Assembly (NCBI GenBank): GCA_964541695.1
Contig: CAZIRB010000032.1
Span: 1 to 20,396, forward strand
Reading direction: 5' to 3'
Length of the DNA stretch: 20,396 bases
Origin: CAZKGE01 sp964541695
GTDB taxonomy: Bacteria; Bacillota; Clostridia; Christensenellales; CAG-138
Below the pieces are notes generated by a model, which searched no databases, was not told the origin of the DNA, and worked only from the letters and a program-made list of their open reading frames with translations. Below are positions 14,212 to 20,396 of the stretch, one piece after another. Made by a program: the position numbers and the translations under genes. Each line of letters starts with the position of its first letter. The stretch's first letter is position 1.

Positions 14212-16362
14212 CTACTTCACCTGCTTCATCGAGAGCGAGATGCGCTTCTTCTGCACGTCGACGGCCAGCACGGCGACCTGCACCACGTCGCCGACGGAGA
14301 CGACCTCCGACGGGTGGCGCACGAAGCGGTCGGCCAATTCCGAGACGTGCACGAGCCCGTCCTGGTGCACGCCGATGTCGACGAACGCGCCGAAGTCGAT
14401 CACGTTGCGCACCGTGCCGGTCAGTACCATGCCGGGCACGATGTCGGAAATCTCGAGCACGTCCGTGCGCAGAATGGGCTTGGGCAGCTCGTCGCGCGGA
14501 TCGCGGCCCGGCTTGACAAGCTCCTTGACGAGGTCGCGCATCGTCGGCACGCCGACCCCGCACGACTCGGCAAGCGCCGCCTCCCCGCGGCTCTTTGTGC
14601 GCTCCGGCAGCTCGCCGATCCTGCCCTGCGCAACGTCGGAGAGCGAATAGCCGCACAGGGCGAGCAGCTTTTCCGCGGCGGCGTAGCTCTCCGGATGCAC
14701 GCCCGTGCGGTCGAGCACGGACTCGCCCTCCGGCACGCGCAGAAAGCCCGCGCTCTGCTCGAACGCCTTCGGCCCCATCTTCGGCACCTTCAAAAGCTGC
14801 TTGCGCGAGCGGAACGCGCCGTTCTCCTCGCGGTAGGCGACGATGTTTTTGGCCAGCGACTCGTTCAGCCCCGAAACGCGTCGAAGCAGCGGCTGCGAGG
14901 CGGTGTTGACGTCGACGCCGACCGCGTTGACGCAGTCCTCCACGACGCCCGCGAGCGCTTCATTCAGCCGCTTTTCCGGCATGTCGTGCTGGTACTGGCC
15001 TACGCCGATGGCCTTCGGGTCGATCTTGACGAGCTCGGCGAGCGGATCCTGGAGCCTGCGCGCAATTGAGACGGCGGAGCGGAGGTTCACGTCGTACTGC
15101 GGGAATTCCTCCGCGGCCAGCTTCGAGGCGGAGTACACGGACGCGCCCGCCTCGTTCACGATCATGTAACTGACGCCCGGCACGCGGTCGATCAGCTCGC
15201 AGGTCATACGCTCCGTCTCGCGCGAGGCGGTGCCGTTGCCGATGGCGATGTGCTCGACGCCGTGCCGCTTGATCAGCGCCTCGAGCTTGTCGATCGCCTC
15301 GTTCTTCTGCCGCTCGCCGAACGTGGGATAGACCACGGCGGTGTCGAGCACCTTGCCCGTGTCGCTGACGACGGCGACCTTGCAGCCGTTGCGGTAGCCG
15401 GGGTCCAATCCCATCGTGACGCGGCCGCGCACGGGCGGCTGCATGAGGAGCTGCTTGAGGTTGAGCGCGAAGTTCTGGATCGCGCCCTCGGCCGCCGCGT
15501 TGGTCAGCGCGCCGCGCAGCTCGCGCTCCATCGAGGGCCAGATCAGCCGGTCGTAGGCGTCCTCGGCGGCGGCTTTTACGAACTCCGTCGCGGCAGATTT
15601 CGGTTTGACGGTTTTAAGTCGCACCGCGCCGAGCATGAGCTCCCGGTCGACGCCGGCAGAGACCTTGAGATAGCCCTCCTTCTCGCCGCGGTTGATCGCG
15701 AGCACCTGGTGCCCCTGCAGCCGGGAAAGCGGCTGCGCGAAGCGGTAGTACAGGCTGTATACGGAGTCCTCGTCCTTTGCCGCGGATGTGCCGAGCGTGC
15801 CGTTCTTTGTGACGATGGCGCGCAACTGCCGCCGGATGTCCGCGTCGTCGGACACGAGCTCCGCCACGATGTCGGACGCGCCGGCAAGCGCCTCGGCGGC
15901 GCTCGACACGCCCTTTTCGGCGTCGATGTAGGCCTCGGCCAGCGTTTCGACGGGCGGCAGGTCCGCGCGCTGTTCAAACAGCGCCAGCGCGAGCGGCTCG
16001 AGCCCCTTCTCGCGCGCGATCGTCGCGCGCGTGCGGCGCTTCTGCTTATACGGGCGGTAGAGGTCCTCGACCTCGGCGAGCGTGGCCGCGCCGTCGATTT
16101 TCTCCCGCAGCTCGTCTGTGAGCTTGTCCTGCGCGGCGATCGCCTTCTTGACCTCCTCGCGGCGGTCGGCGAGGCTGCGCAGATAGCCCAGCCGGTCGGC
16201 CAGGTTTCGCAGCGTCGTATCGTCCATCGCACCGTGCAGCTCCTTGCGGTAGCGCGCGATGAACGGGATCGTGCAGCCCTCGTCGATCAAATCGACGACG
16301 TTCTTGACGTGCGCCTCGCTTTTTTGCAGCTCGCGCGCCAGTATTGTTACGTTACTCTCCAT
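14212..16362 (-). CDS. tex: Tex-family S1 RNA-binding protein
   Basis: A 716-residue protein of normal Tex length. The N-terminal helical Tex domain includes VDLIDEGCTIPFIARYRKELHG, the family signature. A YqgF/RuvC-like domain (about 320-450) includes MGLDPGYRNGCKVAVV and AIGNGTASRETE. Helix-hairpin-helix motifs follow (about 490-620), and the last 75 residues are an S1 domain (VLTGTVRNVIDFGAFVDIGV). Tex is a nucleic-acid-binding transcription accessory factor. A GTG two codons upstream (16368) is possible, but TTGGAG lies five bases before the ATG at 16362. The gene stands alone, followed by the palindromic repeat block and the zinc-ribbon gene's promoter. Confidence 0.97.
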   Translation of the reverse strand: MESNVTILARELQKSEAHVKNVVDLIDEGCTIPFIARYRKELHGAMDDTTLRNLADRLGYLRSLADRREEVKKAIAAQDKLTDELREKIDGAATLAEVEDLYRPYKQKRRTRATIAREKGLEPLALALFEQRADLPPVETLAEAYIDAEKGVSSAAEALAGASDIVAELVSDDADIRRQLRAIVTKNGTLGTSAAKDEDSVYSLYYRFAQPLSRLQGHQVLAINRGEKEGYLKVSAGVDRELMLGAVRLKTVKPKSAATEFVKAAAEDAYDRLIWPSMERELRGALTNAAAEGAIQNFALNLKQLLMQPPVRGRVTMGLDPGYRNGCKVAVVSDTGKVLDTAVVYPTFGERQKNEAIDKLEALIKRHGVEHIAIGNGTASRETERMTCELIDRVPGVSYMIVNEAGASVYSASKLAAEEFPQYDVNLRSAVSIARRLQDPLAELVKIDPKAIGVGQYQHDMPEKRLNEALAGVVEDCVNAVGVDVNTASQPLLRRVSGLNESLAKNIVAYREENGAFRSRKQLLKVPKMGPKAFEQSAGFLRVPEGESVLDRTGVHPESYAAAEKLLALCGYSLSDVAQGRIGELPERTKSRGEAALAESCGVGVPTMRDLVKELVKPGRDPRDELPKPILRTDVLEISDIVPGMVLTGTVRNVIDFGAFVDIGVHQDGLVHVSELADRFVRHPSEVVSVGDVVQVAVLAVDVQKKRISLSMKQVK

Positions 16363-16452
16363 GCTCACTCCAATTAGGCCCGCGGCCCTAAAACGCCCGA
16401 TGCGCGGGCGAGATGGCGCGGGAACATCGATCCTATCTCATTTTAGTATGGT

Positions 16453-17460
16453 TTATACAAGCTGCCGGATGCTGTTGCGCCGGATCAGATGGACCGGCAT
16501 CATGATCTCGGTCTCCTTGATCTCCTGCTGCCGTATGCGCCGGAGGATCAGGTTTGCGGCGCGTTTGCCCATCTCGATGGTCTGTCCGGCGACCACCGTG
16601 ATGCCGGGGTTGGGCACCGAGGCCAGCACGTGGTCGTCGAAGCCCACGAGCGAGATGTCCTTGCCGATCTCGAGCCCGAGCTCACCGGCGGCGCGCACGC
16701 AGCCGATGCAGATGAGGTTGTTGCAGGCCACGACGCCCGTCGGCGGGTCGGGTAGCTGCATGAGAAGCTTTAAACTGCGGTAGCCCGTGTCCGCGTACAT
16801 CGGCCCGCAGATGACGTACTCCTCGCGCTCCTGTATGCCCGCGTCCGCGAGCGCGCGCTTGTAGCCCCAGAGCCGCTGCAGGCCGACGTTGAGCTGCATC
16901 TCGCCCGATATGACCGCGATTTTCGTGTGGCCCGCGCCGATGAGCTCGTTTGTCAGCACATAGGTGCCGCCGGCGTTGTCCGCGGTCACGGCGGCGATGC
17001 CGCTGCCGAGCACCGCGCGGTCGACAAATATGACGGGCTTGCCGATGCTCTGGATGTTGCCGATGTTGGAGTTGGACGGGATGGCGATCACGCCGTCGAT
17101 CACGTCGTAGAACTTCTCGATATAGGCCGAGAGGTTCGCGTCCTGGTTGTCGCCGGTGGCGCAGACCATCAGCATATAGCCGTTCTCGCTCAGCACCTCC
17201 TCGACGCCCTGGATCACGGAGCCGTAGAAGTCGTTCACAAAGTCCGGCACGAGCATCTGCACCGTGCGGGTCTGGCCCGTGATCATGGATACCGCGCGGC
17301 TGTTCGGCGTGTAGGAAAGCTCCTTGACGGCCTGCTCCACCTTAGACCGCGTCTGCGGGCTGACGCGGTCTAACCCGTTGAAGACGCGCGATACCGTCGA
17401 TATCGCGACGCCGGCCTTCTGCGCGACATCCTTTATGGTCGTATGCTTGCCATTGTGCAT
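16453..17460 (-). CDS. LacI-family transcriptional repressor
   Basis: A 335-residue protein. The N-terminal helix-turn-helix is TIKDVAQKAGVAISTVSRVFNG (residues 8-29), with a hinge near 50-60. A periplasmic-binding-protein-like sugar sensor domain follows, with VVACNNLICIG and ISLVGFDDH in the second half. GGGAGAAA precedes the ATG. It diverges from the kinase-isomerase-mutarotase operon. Candidate operators with a central ACGT occur in both start regions, so it probably represses itself and that operon until a sugar or sugar phosphate binds. The effector is unknown. Confidence 0.93.
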   Translation of the reverse strand: MHNGKHTTIKDVAQKAGVAISTVSRVFNGLDRVSPQTRSKVEQAVKELSYTPNSRAVSMITGQTRTVQMLVPDFVNDFYGSVIQGVEEVLSENGYMLMVCATGDNQDANLSAYIEKFYDVIDGVIAIPSNSNIGNIQSIGKPVIFVDRAVLGSGIAAVTADNAGGTYVLTNELIGAGHTKIAVISGEMQLNVGLQRLWGYKRALADAGIQEREEYVICGPMYADTGYRSLKLLMQLPDPPTGVVACNNLICIGCVRAAGELGLEIGKDISLVGFDDHVLASVPNPGITVVAGQTIEMGKRAANLILRRIRQQEIKETEIMMPVHLIRRNSIRQLV

Positions 17461-17474
17461 GGGTATTTCTCCCT

Positions 17475-17518
17475 GAAAACGTTATTTTTACGGTATCACA
17501 GCGGGTATGAAAAGTCAA
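17475..17518 (-). promoter_or_regulatory. Promoter and operator of the LacI-family gene
   Basis: On the minus strand, TTGACT (17518-17513), a 17-base spacer and TACCGT (17495-17490). GAAAACGTTATT (17475-17486, plus-strand reading) lies just past the -10 box and matches the site before the kinase gene. Confidence 0.6.
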
Positions 17519-17563
17519 TCTTCCGCTGACGGCGCGGCCCGGACCCCAAAAAGCGCCGCGCGC

Positions 17564-17642
17564 CGGCCAAAGCGCGTGAAAATCCGCGGCGCGTCCGGCC
17601 CGAATATTGTGCGCGAGCGGCCAAAACGCCGGAAAATCCGGG
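17564..17642. repeat. Imperfect direct repeat in the divergent intergenic region
   Basis: Two copies share CGGCCAAA, then CGC, then GAAAATCCG: 17564-17589 and 17618-17643, offset by 54 bases, with four mismatches across 26. They lie between the two divergent promoters. Function unknown. Confidence 0.4.
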
Positions 17643-17698
17643 CGGGCGGGGGACGGGGACCGGAGCAAAACAAATTGCGGAATATGCGCGGCCGTTTC

Positions 17699-17748
17699 TT
17701 GACTTTTTGTGCTTAAAATGATAGGATGTGTTTAGTCGAAACGTTTTT
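17699..17748 (+). promoter_or_regulatory. Promoter and operator of the sugar operon
   Basis: TTGACT (17699-17704), a 17-base spacer and TAGGAT (17722-17727). CGAAACGTTTTT (17737-17748) lies near the expected transcription start and resembles the site at 17475-17486. A repressor bound there would block initiation. Confidence 0.65.
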
Positions 17749-17769
17749 ATTCAAAGGAGCTTTTCCGAT

Positions 17770-18762
17770 ATGGGTCGCAAGCCAAGGATATTGGTCGTGG
17801 GCAGCTTTGTCATGGATCAGATTGTAACGACGGATGTGTTTCCGCAGGAGGGGCAGACGGTGCTGGGCCGGTCGTTTTGCAAAGCGCCGGGCGGCAAGGG
17901 AGCCAACCAGGCGGTGCAGACGGCGCGGCTGGGGGCGGAGGTCTCCATGCTTGGCAAGCTCGGCCGCGACGCGAACGGGTCGGAGCTGATGGCCGCCTGC
18001 CGGGAAGCCGGCGTGGACACAAAAAACATCCTCTTTGACGAAAGCGCCCCCTCCGGCTGCGCCGTCATCATACTCGAAAACAAGGCGGACGGCGCCTGCG
18101 CCAACCGCATCATCGTCATCTCCGGCTCGAACATGCGTATGAGCCGCGAGGACGTCGCGTTTTTAAAGGACGAGATCGGGACCTACGACTTTGTGATGCT
18201 GCAGCACGAGATACCGGCCGAGGTCAACGAGCTTGTCGCCGCGTACGCGTTTGAGGCGGGCGTGCCCGTGATGCTCAACCCCGCGCCGAGCGCGCCGATT
18301 TCGGATTCGCTGCTGTCGCACCTGACTTATATCTCGCCCAACGAGAGCGAGGCGGAGGATTTAACCGGCGTGCACATCGATCACGTCGGCACGGACGTTG
18401 CGGTCCAGGACGTGCGCCGGGCGGCGGACGTGCTGCGCGCAAAGGGCGTTAAAAACGTTTTGATAACGCTCGGATCGGGCGGCGCGGCGCTGTTCAACGG
18501 CGATGGCGATTTTTACAGCCCCTGCGTGCGGGACGTCACGGCCGTCGATCCGACCGCTGCGGGCGACTCGTTCGTCGGCGCGTTCTGCGTCGGCGTCTGC
18601 TGCGGCTGGGGCTGGGCGGACATCCTCACGTTTGCCAACCACACGGCGGCCATCACGGTGTCCAAGCTGGGCGCGATGCCGTCGCTGCCGCGCGTCGGGC
18701 AGGTCGAGGCGCTGTTGAGCCGGCACGGCAAGGCGGCGATGGACCTGTCGAGGCTCAAGTGA
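17770..18762 (+). CDS. PfkB-family sugar kinase (ribokinase-like)
   Basis: A 330-residue kinase. The N-terminal PfkB signature is PGGKGANQAVQTARLG, with GGKGAN at residues 41-46. The C-terminal signature is DPTAAGDSFVGAF, with catalytic base D266; the usual DTxGAGD reads DPTAAGD. The frame opens at a GTG at 17728 inside the promoter, but AAAGGAG (17753-17759) and the ATG at 17770 give the start. It is the first gene of an operon with a SIS isomerase and an RbsD/FucU mutarotase. Ribose is the obvious candidate substrate, but with an isomerase beside it, another pentose or hexose is equally possible. Confidence 0.93.
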   Translation: MGRKPRILVVGSFVMDQIVTTDVFPQEGQTVLGRSFCKAPGGKGANQAVQTARLGAEVSMLGKLGRDANGSELMAACREAGVDTKNILFDESAPSGCAVIILENKADGACANRIIVISGSNMRMSREDVAFLKDEIGTYDFVMLQHEIPAEVNELVAAYAFEAGVPVMLNPAPSAPISDSLLSHLTYISPNESEAEDLTGVHIDHVGTDVAVQDVRRAADVLRAKGVKNVLITLGSGGAALFNGDGDFYSPCVRDVTAVDPTAAGDSFVGAFCVGVCCGWGWADILTFANHTAAITVSKLGAMPSLPRVGQVEALLSRHGKAAMDLSRLK

Positions 18763-18784
18763 GCGGGGAGGGGGACGGTCGCGT

Positions 18785-19399
18785 ATGATGACGAAGACGC
18801 GCCGGCAGGCGCTGGACAAGTTTGTGCAGGTGGTCAAGGACGGCGTGGACGGCTGCTTTACGCAGCGGGCGTTCGATTCGCTCGAGCGCGCCGCGGACCT
18901 GATCAACGAGGCCGTATCGGCGGGACACAGGGTGCATATCTCCGGCATCGGCAAGCCCGCGCACATCGCCGGGTACGCCGCGTCGCTCCTTTCGTCGACC
19001 GGAACGCCGGCCTATTTTCTGCACGGCACCGAGGCGGTGCACGGCAGCTGCGGTCAGCTCGTGCCGGGCGACGTCGTACTCTTTGTCTCCAACAGCGGCG
19101 AGACCGCGGAGATGCGCGCTACGGTGCTCGCCATCCGCAACAACGGCTGCCATGTGATCGGCATCTCCGGCAACGACGCGTCGTGGCTTGCCCGGCACAG
19201 CGACGTGCATATCTACGCGGGCGTTGCCGAGGAGGGCGGGCCGCTCAACCGCGCGCCGCGCATGTCGATCATAGCGGAGACGATGGTTCTTCAGGCATTG
19301 AGCGTGATCCTCCAGTCCGACCGGGACATTACGCCGCAGCAGTACGTGCGGTGGCATCCCGGCGGCAAGCTCGGGGAATTGCGCGATAACGAAAAATAG
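18785..19399 (+). CDS. SIS-domain sugar-phosphate isomerase (KdsD/GutQ-like, no CBS domains)
   Basis: A 204-residue single SIS domain. HISGIGKPAHIAGYAASLLSSTGTP and FLHGTEAVHGSCG match the arabinose-5-phosphate isomerase family, where the second reads HPGEAxHGDLG. SNSGETAEM is the phosphosugar-binding loop, and the end WHPGGKLGEL is also KdsD-like. The CBS pair of full-length KdsD (about 320 residues) is absent. It starts 22 bases after the kinase stop, with GGGGAGGGGG upstream. ATG codons at 18785 and 18788 are both possible. Interconversion of an aldose and a ketose phosphate is expected. LPS-related Kdo synthesis is unlikely in this sugar operon and organism type. Confidence 0.88.
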   Translation: MMTKTRRQALDKFVQVVKDGVDGCFTQRAFDSLERAADLINEAVSAGHRVHISGIGKPAHIAGYAASLLSSTGTPAYFLHGTEAVHGSCGQLVPGDVVLFVSNSGETAEMRATVLAIRNNGCHVIGISGNDASWLARHSDVHIYAGVAEEGGPLNRAPRMSIIAETMVLQALSVILQSDRDITPQQYVRWHPGGKLGELRDNEK

Positions 19400-19410
19400 G
19401 GGGATACAAC

Positions 19411-19818
19411 ATGTTAACGACCGGCTGCATTCATCCGGACATCATGGCGGCCATCGCGCTCTGCGGGCACGGGAGTAAAATCCTGATCGCCGACGGCAAC
19501 TACCCGCTGGCCGCGCGCTCCGGCAGCGCAAAAAAGGTGTACCTCGGCGTCAGCCCCGGGCTGCCGACCGTGACCGCGGTGCTTAGCGCCCTGCTGTCCG
19601 TGCTCAACGTCGAAAAAGCGGAGGTCATGCTCCCCGAGGACGGGTCCAGGCCCGAGATCTTCGACGAGTTCGCCGCGCTGCTGCCCAAGCTTGAGCTGAC
19701 CGGGCTCGGCCGGTATCCGTATTACGAGGCCTGCGAAAAGCCCGAGGTCTGCCTCGCAATCTCCACGGGCGAGAAACGCGTCTACGCGAACATCCTTTTG
19801 ACCGTGGGCGTGGCATAA
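19411..19818 (+). CDS. RbsD/FucU-family sugar mutarotase
   Basis: A 135-residue protein of normal family length. H20 and D28 occupy the family's catalytic positions (CGHGSKILIADGNYP), and YANILLTVG near the end carries the conserved Tyr-x-Asn. The N-terminal HPD and the DGNYP loop are closer to FucU than to RbsD. It speeds anomer exchange of a free sugar, making the correct form available to the kinase encoded in the same operon. GGGGGAT precedes the ATG, 11 bases after the isomerase stop. Confidence 0.92.
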   Translation: MLTTGCIHPDIMAAIALCGHGSKILIADGNYPLAARSGSAKKVYLGVSPGLPTVTAVLSALLSVLNVEKAEVMLPEDGSRPEIFDEFAALLPKLELTGLGRYPYYEACEKPEVCLAISTGEKRVYANILLTVGVA

Positions 19819-19855
19819 GCGGGAACGAACGGTTTAAAACGAAGGATTTAGAATG

Positions 19856-19886
19856 AACGGCCGCCGGGAAACCCGACGGCCGTTTG
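19856..19886 (+). terminator. Intrinsic terminator of the sugar operon
   Basis: AACGGCCG (19856-19863) pairs with CGGCCGTT (19877-19884), with inner CGGG/CCCG pairs around AAA and one C-A mismatch, followed by a T. It lies 38 bases after the mutarotase stop. Confidence 0.8.
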
Positions 19887-19909
19887 CGTTGCTGAGCGGA
19901 GGATACGTT

Positions 19910-20278
19910 GAGGGCTCCCCACAGTTCGCAAAGGTCGCGGCGCGTTGCGGCAGGAGCCGCTGCCTTCCGCTCCCTTGCTCACTGGGCCTGCGCTTCACTT
20001 CATCCGCCACAGGCGGCGCTCAGCTTTGGCCCTCTCAAACTCCCGCCAAAGGGACACGTCCCTTTGGAAACCCCATAAAAAATATATTTGGAGTTTTGCT
20101 TATCTTTTGCTTCTTTTCTTTAAGAAAAGAAGCGGGTGCGCGAGGGGCCCAAGCCGAGCGCCGCCTGCGGCGGATCAAGCGAGGCGAAAGCCCAGTGAAC
20201 AAGGGCGTGGAAGGATGCAGGCGAAGCCTGCGACGCGCCACAACCATTGCGAACTGTGGCCGCGAAGCGGGAGCCCTC
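19910..20278. repeat. 369-base imperfect foldback (long inverted repeat) element
   Basis: The ends are exact inverted repeats GAGGGCTCCC (19910-19919) and GGGAGCCCTC (20269-20278). Further in, ACAGTTCGCAA pairs with TTGCGAACTGT, CCCTTG and CACTGGGC with GCCCAGTG and CAAGGG, and ATCCGCCACAGGCGGCGCTC with a near-perfect complement at 20155-20174. The arms are about 130 bases each. The centre contains CCAAAGGG/CCCTTTGG (20046-20067), shared with 14098-14119. No intact gene lies inside; the 70-codon minus-strand frame there is a repeat translation. A MITE-like or REP-like element is likely. Confidence 0.65.
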
Positions 20279-20356
20279 GCCGCATTTTCGTTGAGGGCAG
20301 AATCCCCGCAGCGTCCCCCTTTGAGCGCTCCGCCCTCGCCGCGTCCCCCGTCCCCC

Positions 20357-20396
20357 TTACAGCCGCTTCCCCTTATCGATCGCGGCCAGCACGGCC
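20357..20396 (-). CDS. C-terminal end of a gene running off the window
   Basis: On the minus strand the frame AVLAAIDKGKRL ends at TAA (20359-20357) and is open to the window edge. Twelve residues are too few to identify it. Confidence 0.35.
   Translation of the reverse strand, partial: AVLAAIDKGKRL

Noticed and set aside
14014..15069. Long plus-strand frame opposite tex
   Set aside because: It is antisense to a clear tex gene with strong family motifs, and its start lies in the repeat block.
15250..16377. 375-codon plus-strand frame opposite tex
   Set aside because: It has biased composition expected of the antisense of a GC-rich gene and no recognisable domain.
20035..20247. 70-codon minus-strand frame ending PKGRVPLAG
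   Set aside because: It lies wholly in the foldback repeat; the same peptide appears at the 14.1 kb repeat, so it is repeat-derived.

Overview
The window looks like a GC-rich chromosome segment from an anaerobic Clostridia-type Firmicute, probably Oscillospiraceae or Christensenellales-like. This is inferred from the gene families: an EFR1-type flavodoxin/ferredoxin, a small double zinc-ribbon protein, an OmpR/histidine-kinase pair with a lipoprotein resembling DUF6034 proteins, Tex, and AGGAG-type ribosome binding sites. No species can be named from the sequence alone.

Positions 1-9000 form a composite island downstream of an intact initiator tRNA-Met gene (8-83). The 3' half of that tRNA and about 100 bases of its downstream flank recur at 2458-2588 (near identical) and at 8839-8985 (much decayed), all in the same orientation. 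The copies begin at the anticodon loop, as expected for tyrosine-recombinase integration into a tRNA gene. They divide the island into two layers. The first (about 2.4 kb) holds an ArsR-like regulator, an MFS exporter and an orphan promoter. The second (about 6.4 kb) holds a GltS-like symporter, a SAM methyltransferase, an EFR1 protein, a broken PHP-type metallohydrolase and a PLP-dependent D-amino-acid enzyme. No integrase remains in the window.

Positions 9200-12910 hold an OmpR-family response regulator, its sensor kinase and a lipoprotein. Eleven-base-spaced direct repeats of TGATAAC lie upstream of the regulator, and related repeats lie upstream of the lipoprotein, which suggests one autoregulated envelope-sensing unit. 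From 12.9 to 13.7 kb there is gene debris: the tail of a membrane protein and the tail of a sortase. A zinc-ribbon gene with a clear promoter and terminator follows.

Positions 14.1-16.4 kb carry tex on the minus strand, preceded in coordinate order by a palindromic repeat block. At 16.4-19.9 kb a LacI-family repressor gene (minus strand) diverges from an operon for a PfkB sugar kinase, a SIS-domain sugar-phosphate isomerase and an RbsD/FucU mutarotase. Matching ACGT-centred operator candidates sit at both start regions, so this is probably a self-contained sugar-use operon of unknown substrate. The last 500 bases hold a terminator, a 369-base imperfect foldback element whose core is shared with the block at 14.1 kb, and the last codons of a minus-strand gene that continues past the window edge.
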